Shown: one piece after another, positions 28,320 through 36,970 of the stretch
How positions within the stretch are numbered: position 1 is the first letter of the stretch
Layout: each line of letters begins with the position of its first letter
Assembly: GCA_035494735.1 (NCBI GenBank)
Contig: DATJGS010000011.1
Span: 16,857 to 80,856 of the forward strand
Origin: DATJGS01 sp035494735
Lineage (GTDB): Bacteria; Eisenbacteria; RBG-16-71-46
Length of the DNA: 64,000 nucleotides
Direction: 5' to 3'
Position numbers and translations under genes: made by a program
The notes under the pieces: generated by a model
The model's database searches: none
The model's input: the letters and a program-made list of their open reading frames with translations, nothing else
What the model was told of the DNA's origin: nothing

Positions 28320-30365
28320 CTAGCTCTGCGTGCCCTTCATGCCGTCGCGGATCTTGGCGCGCACCGCCTCCACGTCCGCGCTGCGCGTGCCCGATACGCC
28401 CGTGTCGCCCGAGATCTTCTCGGACAGCAGCAGCGTCAGCAGCGCCTCCATGACGTTGCCGGTCGCGGCGCCGCCGCCGTTGCCGTTGTGCCCGCCGCCC
28501 ACGACGACACGCGGCACCACGTCCACGCCCGAGGTCTGCACGGCCTCGGCGAAGCGGTTCATGACCTGTTGCGTGAGCTGAAAGCGCGGGCCTCCGTACG
28601 CGCGCACCTGCTCCTCGATGGCCATGGCCTGCGCGACGCCGACGCGCGCCGCGCGCTCCGCCTCGGCGCCGGCCAGCGCCTGGATCTTGCGCGCTTCGCC
28701 TTCGCCCATGAGCCGCGTCTTCTCGGCCTCGGCGGTGGCCAGCGTCTGGATCTTGGCCGCCTCCTGCTGAGCGCGCGCCAGGTCGGCCTTGCCGTTGTTC
28801 GACTGCACCTGGATCGACAGCTCCGACTCGGTGATCGAGGTCTGCTGTTTCGCGCGCGCCTCCGCCTCACGCAGCTCGCGCTCCTTGACCGCCGCGACTT
28901 CCTGGCGGTTGTACGTCTCGACCTGCTCGGTCGCGATCTGCCGCGAGCGGAGCTGGATCAGGATCTGCTCGATGGGACCGCCGTCGGCGCCCGACGTCGG
29001 CGTGCCGATCAGCACTTCCTGAAGCTCCAGGTTGTACTGCGAGAACTTCTCCTTCATCTGTTCGAGCGCGACGCGCTGGATGTCACTGCGGTCCTGGATC
29101 AGCTGGATCAGCGTGCGCGTCTGCCCGACGTTCTTGAAGTACGCCGAGACCATCGGGTCCAGCGTCTGCTCGACGAGGCGCTTGATGTCGCCGAAGCGCT
29201 GGATGACGAGCGGCGCCTTGCGGTAGTCGATGTGCACGACGACCGACAGCGGCAGCGACGGCTCGAACGCGTCCTTCGTGATCAGCGCGACCTCGGACAG
29301 GTTCTCGTCGTACTTGTGCGAGCCGGTCTCGCCCTTCGTCCACTTGAGGATGAAGTTCGTGGTCGGCACCATGATGACCTTGCCGGCGTACGTATTGAAC
29401 GCGTACTTGCCCGGCAGCAGCGGCTCGCTCCATACGCCGCGCGTGCCCTTGAGCACGAGTTCGCCGTGCTTGTACTCGGCGCCCGACAGATCCGTGCCGA
29501 TTTCGCCGGTGTACGACACGACCACTCCGACGTTGCCGACTTCGACGACGGTCTTCGGCACCAGCTCGACCGTCGCGAACAGACGGTTGATGTAATACGT
29601 GCCTTCGACCAGCGCCTGCAGCTGGCGCCCGCGCATGCCGCCGGCGGCCAGGAACTTCTCGGGGTCCTGGAAGCTGTTGTGGAACGTGTCGGCTCGTGTC
29701 GCGTCCTCGCCGACCGTCGGCGCGATGATCTGCCCCGGCGGCAGCGACGGGCCGTCGTGCACGGTCACGATGCCGAGCGAATCGTCCGCGCCCTTGATGA
29801 TGACCGGCGTGAAGCCCTCGCGTTCGCGGATCAGCGCCGCCATGCGGCGGAACACCTCGTCCTCGCCCTTCTCGAGCGACAGGTAGTACGGGCGCTCGTC
29901 CGTGATGACCACGAACTGCGCGAGGTTCAGCGCGTACGTGCCCTCGCGCACGATCTTGCGCTGCGGGCCGCGCTGGCCGCCCCTGGCCAGGAACTCGGCC
30001 GCGTCCTGGAAGTCGTTCGCCGTGGCGTTCGCGGCCAGCGCCTGGGACGGCGGTAGCGGCGAGCCGTCGCGCGCGAACACGTAGCCGATCTTGCCCTGGG
30101 GAATCGTGACCAGAGGCACGATGTGCACGGCGTACTGGATGGGCAGCAGGTAATGCAGGCCGCCGCGCAGGACGTGCGGCTGGAACCCAGCCTCGCCCTT
30201 GAGCGCGATGACGCCCTTGTCGAGCGAGCCGCGCGGACTGATGCGCATCTCGACGATGCCCACCTTGTTGTTCGGAATGAAGCGGATGCCGGCGAGCAGG
30301 AACCAAACGACGGCGACGACAGCGCCGGACAGCAGCCACTCAAGCAGGCCCCAACCGATGAACAT
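28320..30365 (-). CDS. SPFH/flotillin-like membrane protein
   Basis: A 681-residue protein with one N-terminal membrane helix (residues ~9-29), a long beta-rich SPFH/band-7 region and a long Ala/Glu-rich coiled coil (about 490-600), typical of flotillins that scaffold membrane microdomains. It contains an internal duplication: residues ~102-155 and ~206-267 both read DFQD or SFQD, then FLAxGG, RGxQ and EGTY, before a beta strand. ATG 30365 has AGGAG upstream. No NfeD partner is adjacent. It is flanked by hairpins downstream and 246 bases of non-coding sequence upstream. Confidence 0.85.
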   Translation of the reverse strand: MFIGWGLLEWLLSGAVVAVVWFLLAGIRFIPNNKVGIVEMRISPRGSLDKGVIALKGEAGFQPHVLRGGLHYLLPIQYAVHIVPLVTIPQGKIGYVFARDGSPLPPSQALAANATANDFQDAAEFLARGGQRGPQRKIVREGTYALNLAQFVVITDERPYYLSLEKGEDEVFRRMAALIREREGFTPVIIKGADDSLGIVTVHDGPSLPPGQIIAPTVGEDATRADTFHNSFQDPEKFLAAGGMRGRQLQALVEGTYYINRLFATVELVPKTVVEVGNVGVVVSYTGEIGTDLSGAEYKHGELVLKGTRGVWSEPLLPGKYAFNTYAGKVIMVPTTNFILKWTKGETGSHKYDENLSEVALITKDAFEPSLPLSVVVHIDYRKAPLVIQRFGDIKRLVEQTLDPMVSAYFKNVGQTRTLIQLIQDRSDIQRVALEQMKEKFSQYNLELQEVLIGTPTSGADGGPIEQILIQLRSRQIATEQVETYNRQEVAAVKERELREAEARAKQQTSITESELSIQVQSNNGKADLARAQQEAAKIQTLATAEAEKTRLMGEGEARKIQALAGAEAERAARVGVAQAMAIEEQVRAYGGPRFQLTQQVMNRFAEAVQTSGVDVVPRVVVGGGHNGNGGGAATGNVMEALLTLLLSEKISGDTGVSGTRSADVEAVRAKIRDGMKGTQS

Positions 30366-30611
30366 GGAGACTCAACTCCTGGGATGTCGGTGCGCGTTCC
30401 GTCGCAACCGGCCCGCGGCGGGCCGTCGGATGTCGGCGCACATGGGTTGCGGGAGCGCGCGGGTGTTTGCGCTCTCCGCTGCCGCAGAAACGAAGGCTAG
30501 AAGAACCGGCCCGCGACGCAAGCCGAACCGGCGAAGTCGAGGAAGCGCCTCGCGCTAGGCGGCCACACAACCCTGACAGTCGCGGGCGGGAGCGGGCCGC
30601 GCTCGGCTCCG

Positions 30612-32678
30612 CTACTCCTTGCCGAGGCGCTTCAGGAACGCGCCTTCGTCGATGACCATGATCTTGAGGCGAGCGGCTTCGGCGAGCTTGGTTCCGGCGC
30701 CCGGGCCGGCCACGACCAGCGTCACCTTCTTGCCGACCGAGGACGCGATGCGCGCGCCCGCGGCCTCCGCGCGACGCTGCGCTTCGGGGCGGCTCATCTG
30801 CTCGAGCGAACCGGTGAACACCATGGTCTCGCCGGCGAACGTCTGCGGTCCCTTCGCGCGCCGCTCGTGGACCGGCTGGACGCCGGCCTCGACGAGACGC
30901 TCGAGCACCTTTCGGTTGCGCGCGCTGTGGAAGAAGTCGACGACCGACGTCGCGACCTCGGGGCCGATGCCCTTGATGGCCTGCAGCGCCTCGGCGTCGG
31001 CTTCGATGAGCGGCTCGACGGCGCCGAAGTGATCGGCGATCAGCTTCGCGACCGTCGTGCCGACGTGCTCGATGCCCAGCGCGTACAGGAAGCGGTCGAG
31101 CCGCGGGCGCTTGCTGGCCTCGATGGCCTTCCTCAGGTTCTCGATGCTCTTCTCCTTGAAGCCCTCGAGGCCCGACAGATCGATCGCCGTGAGCTGATAG
31201 ATGTCGGAGAGATCCTTCACGAGCTTGTGCTCGATCAACTGGCGCACCGTCTGGTCGCCGAGCCCGACGATGTCCATCGCGCCGCGCGACACGAAGTGTC
31301 CGATGTGGCGTTCGAGCTGCGCCGGGCAGGAGAGGCCGTTCGTGCAGACGTGGTACGCGCCCTCGCGCTCGACCTTGCCGCCGCACATCGGGCACTTCTT
31401 CGGCATCACGAACGGTTCCGTGCCGCGCGGCCGCTTGTCCTTGATGACTTCGACGACTTCGGGGATGACGTCGCCGGCGCGGCGCACGCGCACCGTGTCG
31501 CCGACGCGCACGTCCTTGCGGTCGATCTCGTCCTGGTTGTGCAGTGTGGCGCGACTCACGGTGACGCCCGACACGTCGACCGGTTGCAGCAGCGCGACCG
31601 GCGTGAGCTTTCCGGTGCGCCCGACCTGGACGATGATGTCGAGCAGCTTCGTGACCTCGACGCGCGGCGGGAACTTGTAGGCGACGGCCCAGCGCGGGCT
31701 GCGCGAGCGCATGCCGAGCGCTTCCTGCCAGTCGCGCCGATCGACCTTGATGACGACGCCGTCGATCTCGTAGCGCAGCGAATCGCGCTGCTCGGCCATC
31801 TTCTCGTGGAACGCGAGCGCCTCGTCGATGCCGGTGCAGTGGGCGATCGTCTTCTCGACGTGGAAGCCCCACGCGCGCAGCGCCTCGAGCATGGCGCTCT
31901 GGGTCGCGAATCCTTCGGCCGCCGGACGCCGCGCCGCGACCGGCTCGCCGGCCATGATCTCGTACGCGTAGAAGTCGAGTTTGCGCGACGCGGTGATGGA
32001 CGGGTCCAGCTGGCGCACCGTGCCCGCCGCGGAATTGCGCGCGCTCGCGAACGGCTCCTCGCCGGCCTGGATCAGGCGCGCGTTCAGCGCCTCGAACTCG
32101 GACAGCGGCATCAGGGCCTCGCCGCGGACGGCGAGCGCGCCGCGCGGCGGGGACGGCGCCTGGCCCGAGCGCGGCTCGCTGAGGCGCAGCGGCACGGTGC
32201 GGATCGTGCGCACGTTCTCGGTCACGTCCTCGCCGACCTCGCCGTTGCCGCGCGTCGAAGCGCGCACCAGCACGCCGTCTTCATACACGAGTTCGATCGA
32301 CAGGCCGTCGAACTTGGGTTCGGCGACGTACGTGATGGCCTCGGCGAACAGCCCTTCATCCGTGCCCAGCGCCTTGCGCACGCGCCCGTCGAACTCGCGG
32401 ACCTCGTCCGCCTCCATCAGCGAGTCCAGCGACAGCATGGCCTTCAGGTGCGGCACCTTCTTGAAGGCAGTCCGCATGCCCGACCCGACGCGCAGCGTCG
32501 GCGAATCGGGCGCCCGCAGCTCCGGGTGCTCCGTCTCGAGCGCGACGAGTTCGTGGAACAACTTGTCGTACTGCGCATCGGAAATGCTCGGCTTGTCGAG
32601 CGCGTAGTAGCGATGGTCGTGCTCGCGGATCTCGGCGGCGAGTTCCTCGATGCGGCGTCGGGCTTCGGTCTTGGTCAT
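30612..32678 (-). CDS. ligA: NAD-dependent DNA ligase
   Basis: A 688-residue bacterial LigA that seals nicks using NAD. In order: the Ia domain (REHDHRYYALDKPSISDAQYD), the nucleotidyltransferase with adenylated Lys122 in AEPKFDGL, then GEALMP and EIDGVVIKVD. Next are the OB fold (TGKLTPVALLQPV), a four-Cys zinc finger (KCPMCGG...HVC...SCPAQ), HhH repeats (IKGIGPEVATSVV) and a C-terminal BRCT domain (ETMVFTGSLEQMSRPEA). The start at ATG 32678 matches family length; the frame is open to 32783 without similarity. Confidence 0.96.
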   Translation of the reverse strand: MTKTEARRRIEELAAEIREHDHRYYALDKPSISDAQYDKLFHELVALETEHPELRAPDSPTLRVGSGMRTAFKKVPHLKAMLSLDSLMEADEVREFDGRVRKALGTDEGLFAEAITYVAEPKFDGLSIELVYEDGVLVRASTRGNGEVGEDVTENVRTIRTVPLRLSEPRSGQAPSPPRGALAVRGEALMPLSEFEALNARLIQAGEEPFASARNSAAGTVRQLDPSITASRKLDFYAYEIMAGEPVAARRPAAEGFATQSAMLEALRAWGFHVEKTIAHCTGIDEALAFHEKMAEQRDSLRYEIDGVVIKVDRRDWQEALGMRSRSPRWAVAYKFPPRVEVTKLLDIIVQVGRTGKLTPVALLQPVDVSGVTVSRATLHNQDEIDRKDVRVGDTVRVRRAGDVIPEVVEVIKDKRPRGTEPFVMPKKCPMCGGKVEREGAYHVCTNGLSCPAQLERHIGHFVSRGAMDIVGLGDQTVRQLIEHKLVKDLSDIYQLTAIDLSGLEGFKEKSIENLRKAIEASKRPRLDRFLYALGIEHVGTTVAKLIADHFGAVEPLIEADAEALQAIKGIGPEVATSVVDFFHSARNRKVLERLVEAGVQPVHERRAKGPQTFAGETMVFTGSLEQMSRPEAQRRAEAAGARIASSVGKKVTLVVAGPGAGTKLAEAARLKIMVIDEGAFLKRLGKE

Positions 32679-32769
32679 GGGCGGAAGGGCGGGGTCCGTC
32701 GGAGCGAATGCGCCATGGCGGGAGGGTAGCGAGCGCGCCCGCGAGTCGCAACGCGGTGGCGCCGGCGCG

Positions 32770-32812
32770 CTCGGGCGCTCCACTCGCGCCCGAGCTTCGC
32801 CCGCGCTACATT
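32770..32812 (+). promoter_or_regulatory. Inverted repeat and candidate -10 between ligA and an unknown gene
   Basis: CTCGGGCGC (32770-32778) and GCGCCCGAG (32786-32794) form a perfect 9-bp inverted repeat in the divergent gap. TACATT at 32807-32812 resembles a -10 for the plus-strand gene at 32859. The repeat could be an operator or a hairpin; I cannot tell which. Confidence 0.35.
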
Positions 32813-32858
32813 CGTCCCGACCCCCATCTCACACACCCCGCAGGAGGAGCCTCACCCG

Positions 32859-33308
32859 ATGGAACGCACCACACCCCGTCCCGCGACCCGCAGCGTCTAC
32901 GCGGAGGCGGCGCGCGCCGCGCTCGTCAAACTCGTCCCCGAAGCCCGGACCGGCGCGGCGTCGTGGCACATCGGCCCCGGCTCGGTGTGGGTGGGCTGGT
33001 CGCACAGCGATGACCGCTGGGTCGCGTTCGGCCTGCGCCGGCACCTCGACTGGGTCACCGGCGAGGTCGCGTTGGCCGAGGCCAAGTGCGACCCCGAGAC
33101 GCTGCCGCTCTGGATCGGCGAGGGCGAACTGCCCGACATGACGGGCCTGCGCGTCCGGCTCGGGGTGCTGCTCGACGAAGCGGACCGCTGGTGGCCGGCC
33201 GGCTCCGACGCGCGCGCGCTCGCGGCGCAGCTGGAATCGATCGTGCTCCAGCTTCGCGTCAAGGCCCAGTCCCGCGTGCTCAGGCCGCGGAGACCCGAAG
33301 AGCGCTAA
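32859..33308 (+). CDS. Conserved-looking hypothetical protein
   Basis: A 149-residue soluble protein that I do not recognise. ATG 32859 is preceded by an excellent AGGAGG, so it is a real gene. The middle is Trp- and Gly-rich (SWHIGPGSVWVGWSHSDDRWVAFGLRRHLDWVTG) and the C-terminal third is helical and basic. There is no signal peptide, Cys pair or catalytic motif. Its stop codon interlocks with that of the convergent MoaD-like gene (CTAA at 33305-33308). Confidence 0.7.
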   Translation: MERTTPRPATRSVYAEAARAALVKLVPEARTGAASWHIGPGSVWVGWSHSDDRWVAFGLRRHLDWVTGEVALAEAKCDPETLPLWIGEGELPDMTGLRVRLGVLLDEADRWWPAGSDARALAAQLESIVLQLRVKAQSRVLRPRRPEER

Positions 33309-33586
33309 CCGCCGCTCACCGCCGGGACGATCGCGATCTCCGAGCCCGGCGCGAGCGGCGTGTCGAGGCCGCCGGTCCAGCGAATGCTCTCGTCACCGAC
33401 GAACACGTTGACGTGCGGGCGCGTCTCGCCGGTCTCCGTGACGACGCGGTCGCGCACCCCGGGATGCCTCGTCCACAGCAGCACGAGCGCGTCGCGCACG
33501 CTCGGCGGCGATTCTTCGAACGCGACGCGCGACGCGCCGGCGGTGAACTCGCGCAGGTAGCCGGGCACCAGAAACGTCACCGCCAT
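33305..33586 (-). CDS. MoaD/ThiS-like ubiquitin-fold protein
   Basis: A 93-residue beta-grasp protein ending in Ser-Gly-Gly, the C-terminus that is activated as an adenylate or thiocarboxylate in MoaD and ThiS. The pattern VTFLVPGYLREF...VNVFVGDESIRW...LAPGSEIAIVPAVSGG fits the MoaD family. No MoaE, MoeB/ThiF or other cofactor gene is nearby. Instead it starts six bases after the stop of a BNR-repeat gene, so it may serve another sulfur-carrier or modifier pathway with that partner. Confidence 0.85.
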   Translation of the reverse strand: MAVTFLVPGYLREFTAGASRVAFEESPPSVRDALVLLWTRHPGVRDRVVTETGETRPHVNVFVGDESIRWTGGLDTPLAPGSEIAIVPAVSGG

Positions 33587-33592
33587 CCGCGG

Positions 33593-34981
33593 CTACTTCC
33601 GCTTCTTCGCTCGCGCGCCGCGCGGGCGCGACTTCGCGGACGAGCGTGCCGCGGACGAGCGTGCCGCGGACGCGCGCGACTTCGCGGGGCCGCGTGACTT
33701 CTTCGCCGTCCGAGCCTTCCGCTTCGGCGTCGTGCCGCGCGCTTTCGCTCGCGACGCCTTCGCTCGCGCCTTCCCCGACGTCCGCCGTGCCCGTGACGTC
33801 GTTGCCCGGCTCGCTCTCGCCGCGACGGTGCCCGGCTTCGGCACGCGTACCTTCGATGCGTCGCCGACGACCGCGGCGCGCACGCACACGACGGGAGGCA
33901 GGCCGGCGAGCACGCTCTTCCAGTGGTGGCCGCCGTCGGCCGAGCCCCATACCTCGCCGCTGCGCGTGCCGAAGTAGACGCCGGCCGGGTTCAGCGGGTC
34001 GGCCGTCAGCGCGTCGCGCAGGACGGTCTCGAGCGCGTGCTCCTGCGGCAGGCCGTCGGTCAGCGCTTCCCACGACGCGCCGCCGTCGCGCGTGCGGAAC
34101 ACGCGCAGCTTGGCGTCCGGCGTGCAGCGGAACTCGTCGCTCTCGATGGGCACGATGTACACGGTCTCGGGATCGTGCGGATGGCCGACCATCGCGAAGC
34201 CGAAGTCGCTGGGCACGCCGTTCGCGATGTCCTTCCACGAGTCGCCACCGTTGTCCGAGCGATACAGGCCCCAGTGGTTCTGCAGAAAGAGACGGTCCGG
34301 GTGGGCGGGGTGCTGCACGATCTTGTGCACGCACTGACCGAACTCGGGATGCTTGTCGGGCAGGAAATCGGCGCGCACGCCGTGATTGCGCGGCTGCCAC
34401 GAATGGCCGCCGTCGTCCGTCCGATACACGCCGCCCGTCGAGACCGCGACCGTGATGCGCGCGCGCCCCGCCGGATCAGGCAGGATCGTGTGCAGGCACA
34501 GGCCGCCGCCACCCGGCTGCCACCTCTCGCGCTGCGGGTGATTCCACAGGCCGCGCACGAGCGACCACGTCTCGCCGCCGTCGTGCGACTCGAACAGCGC
34601 GGCCGGCTCGACGCCGGCGTACAGCGTGTCGGGCTCGTCGGCCGGCCCGGGGCGGATCTGCCAGATGCGCTTGAGCGACGCGCCGGTGTCTTCGGGGAAG
34701 CGGATGAGCGCCGCGACCGGATTCGTCCAGTGGCGCCCGAAGTCGTCGCTCGAGCACAGCTGCGCGCCCCAGTGGTCGCTGCCGGGCGCGGCCCACAGCC
34801 GTGGGCGGCCGGAGCGCTGATCGAACGCCAGCGCGTACACGGCGTGCCCGGGGAAGTACGGCCCGCCGACGTCCCACTTCGCGCGCGCGGCGTTCGAGCG
34901 CAGCACGAACGCGCCTTTCATGGTGCCGACCAGGAGGACGACGTCGCCCTCCTTCACCGAGACGTGGCGCACATCGACCAT
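33593..34981 (-). CDS. BNR/sialidase-fold propeller protein with basic tail
   Basis: A 462-residue protein built of Asp-box/BNR repeats (SHDGGETWSLV; RTDDGGHSWQP; RSDNGGDSWKD; RTRDGGASWEA; SADGGHHWKSV) forming a beta-propeller. It lacks a signal peptide, unlike the other BNR protein in the window, and lacks a sialidase active-site Arg set that I could identify. The final ~85 residues are an Arg/Lys/Ala/Ser-rich tail. ATG 34981 has GGAGG upstream. It is co-transcribed with the MoaD-like gene (six-base gap) and probably with the MEMO gene upstream (22-base gap). Confidence 0.8.
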   Translation of the reverse strand: MVDVRHVSVKEGDVVLLVGTMKGAFVLRSNAARAKWDVGGPYFPGHAVYALAFDQRSGRPRLWAAPGSDHWGAQLCSSDDFGRHWTNPVAALIRFPEDTGASLKRIWQIRPGPADEPDTLYAGVEPAALFESHDGGETWSLVRGLWNHPQRERWQPGGGGLCLHTILPDPAGRARITVAVSTGGVYRTDDGGHSWQPRNHGVRADFLPDKHPEFGQCVHKIVQHPAHPDRLFLQNHWGLYRSDNGGDSWKDIANGVPSDFGFAMVGHPHDPETVYIVPIESDEFRCTPDAKLRVFRTRDGGASWEALTDGLPQEHALETVLRDALTADPLNPAGVYFGTRSGEVWGSADGGHHWKSVLAGLPPVVCVRAAVVGDASKVRVPKPGTVAARASRATTSRARRTSGKARAKASRAKARGTTPKRKARTAKKSRGPAKSRASAARSSAARSSAKSRPRGARAKKRK

Positions 34982-35003
34982 GGAAACCTCCGGGGGGTGA
35001 AGT

Positions 35004-36377
35004 CTATGGCCACGCCAGCGCGGCGACGCTCACCAGCGAGGTGTCGGGCTCGTCGGACTGTTCGTAGCGCAGCAGCCGCCCCGCGCCCGGCTCGGCGCAG
35101 CGCAGCGTCACGTACGCGGGCGCGAAGCCGCAGATGCGCGTCGCGTCGTCCTGCTCGGCGATGACGCGGAACCAGGCGTCGGCGTCGCCGGCGCGCGCCG
35201 CCTCGATCGCCGCGCGGTCGACCTTCTCGATCTCCTGCTTGGCCTCGTCGTCGAGGCGCGGATCGCCGAAGCGCGGGCCGACGTGCGACAAGTCGACCGC
35301 GGCCACGTACAGGGTGTCGCCGCCCTGCGTCTTCTCGGCGTCACGCACCGCGCCAATCAGGGCTTCGTAGCCGAGGTCTTCGCGCGGCGTCCGCCCTTCG
35401 TCGAGCAGCGCGTGGAAGCCGCCGACGAGGATCGGCACGATCGTGAACGGGCGCGCCCCGAGCCGGCGCTGCAGGTACAGGACCGCGAACTCGATCGAAT
35501 GCTCTTCGCGATGCGCCAGCTCCGCGTGGTACGCGGCGTCGTCGAGCGGCGTGGCGACGGCGTCCACGAACGCCGTATCGCACAGCGCCTTCCCGAGCGG
35601 CGTCTGAAAGTGCTTGCGCGTGAGCGCAAAGCGATCGCCGAGCAGCGAGTGCCCAGTACCGAAGATCACGACGCGCAGCGGCCGCGCCGGCTGGTCGCCG
35701 AGCTCGAGAAACGCGCGCGCGATGGCGCCGCCCGCGCGGCGCGGGTCGAGATGCGGCGCGAGCAGCGCACGGGGCCGCGCGTCGGTCGCGGCGACCGGCT
35801 CGCCCGCCGCGTCGCGTACGGCGGCGGCTTCGGCGAAGTGCTGATCGAGCGTACGCTCGAGTTCCTCGCGTTCGGCGGGGTAGGAGCGACCCTCGAGCGC
35901 CGCGCGCCGGATCTCGAGCGGATGATAGGCGTCGCGCAATTCCTGGTACGCGCGCTCGAACCTCGGCGACTCGAGCATGAGCAGGCGGTCGAGGTCGGCG
36001 ATCATTTCCTTGAGCGCGTGGCTGACGCGCAGGTCCTTGCTCTCGCGCATGAGCGCCGCGCTGAGATCGGTGAGCGAGACCGTTCCATCGAGGAGCTGGA
36101 GGATGGGCAGCGCGTCGATGCCCAGCACGGGCTGGCCGCGAATCACGCCGAGCGGATCGCTGACCAGGATGAAGTCGCGCTCGCCGTCGCGCACCGGCAG
36201 GAGGATCAGCGGGCGCAGCCGCGGATACTCGGGCACGTCGTCCGGGATCTCTCGCGCGACACCGGGCGGGAGCACGATGCGCGGCGCTTGTGGCCCCGGC
36301 GCGTCGCTCTCGGGCTCGGCCCCGGGAATGATGAGGCGTCCCGGCCGCGGCGGTTCGTTCGGCGACTCGATCGGCAT
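35004..36377 (-). CDS. AmmeMemoRadiSam system protein B (MEMO) with N-terminal PqqD-like domain
   Basis: 457 residues. The C-terminal ~270 residues are a MEMO domain with its conserved residues: His in LAPHLDPRRAG, His in FGTGHSLLG, His in DLSHVGPRFG and Cys in ICGFAPAYV. The first ~190 residues are extra. The segment ILQLLDGTVSLTDLSAALM, followed by helices and LDRLLMLES, resembles the winged-helix PqqD/RiPP-recognition fold. The usual AMMECR1 and radical-SAM partners are not in the window. ATG 36377 follows GAGGA. MEMO-family activity in bacteria is not established. Confidence 0.8.
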   Translation of the reverse strand: MPIESPNEPPRPGRLIIPGAEPESDAPGPQAPRIVLPPGVAREIPDDVPEYPRLRPLILLPVRDGERDFILVSDPLGVIRGQPVLGIDALPILQLLDGTVSLTDLSAALMRESKDLRVSHALKEMIADLDRLLMLESPRFERAYQELRDAYHPLEIRRAALEGRSYPAEREELERTLDQHFAEAAAVRDAAGEPVAATDARPRALLAPHLDPRRAGGAIARAFLELGDQPARPLRVVIFGTGHSLLGDRFALTRKHFQTPLGKALCDTAFVDAVATPLDDAAYHAELAHREEHSIEFAVLYLQRRLGARPFTIVPILVGGFHALLDEGRTPREDLGYEALIGAVRDAEKTQGGDTLYVAAVDLSHVGPRFGDPRLDDEAKQEIEKVDRAAIEAARAGDADAWFRVIAEQDDATRICGFAPAYVTLRCAEPGAGRLLRYEQSDEPDTSLVSVAALAWP

Positions 36378-36529
36378 GCGCGTCCTCGTGGGTGAGTGGG
36401 GCGTCGGACCGGTCGCGCAGTCTAGCCGGGCGGCCCTCGCGCGCTCAAGCCGGCGCGCCGCTCTCGGCACGCGCGCGCGGCGAAAAAGGCGTGGCCCGCC
36501 GCGGCGACATGGGCGAAGATGCGCGCCAC

Positions 36530-36970
36530 ATGACGACCTCCGCCATCTCCAAGCTGCTCGAATCGTACCTCGTCGATCTCGAGGGGCAGCCGGGATTTTG
36601 GCGGGGAATGCGCGAAGAAGTGCCGATCTACGTGTTCAGCGACGACGCGAACGACCGGATGCGCATCATGGCCCCGGTCGGCGAGCTCAAGGAGAGCGAC
36701 CCCAAGATCCTCGAGGTGCTCCTGCACGCGAACTACGATCGGGCCCTGGACGCCAAGTACGCGCTGCGCGGGCTCGAGGTGTGGGCCGTGTGCGTGCACC
36801 CGCTGGCCACGCTGGCCCCCGACGATTTCGCGAGCTTCATCGAGCAGGTCGTGCGCCTGGTGAAGAACACCGGCACCACGTATGCGTCCAGCGATCTGGT
36901 ATTTCTCTCCGCGCCGGGGGAGGACAGCGAGCGCCCGGACGACGAAGACGACGAGGAACAGCCTTCGTGA
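36530..36970 (+). CDS. YbjN/CesT-like small protein
   Basis: A 146-residue acidic protein with the fold pattern of YbjN and type III secretion chaperones. FWRGMREEVPIYVFSDDANDRMRIMAPVG is followed by a helix with ILEVLLHANYDRALDAKYAL, a strand, and the C-terminal helix FIEQVVRLVKNTG. It ends in an acidic tail. The start is uncertain: ATG 36530 or 36509, neither with a clear ribosome site. Its stop overlaps the hydrolase start (GTGA at 36967). No secretion-system gene is present, so a chaperone role is unproven. Confidence 0.7.
   Translation: MTTSAISKLLESYLVDLEGQPGFWRGMREEVPIYVFSDDANDRMRIMAPVGELKESDPKILEVLLHANYDRALDAKYALRGLEVWAVCVHPLATLAPDDFASFIEQVVRLVKNTGTTYASSDLVFLSAPGEDSERPDDEDDEEQPS

Noticed and set aside
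36530..36970. Type III secretion chaperone
   Set aside because: The fold pattern resembles CesT, but the window has no type III secretion gene and the YbjN family shares this fold.
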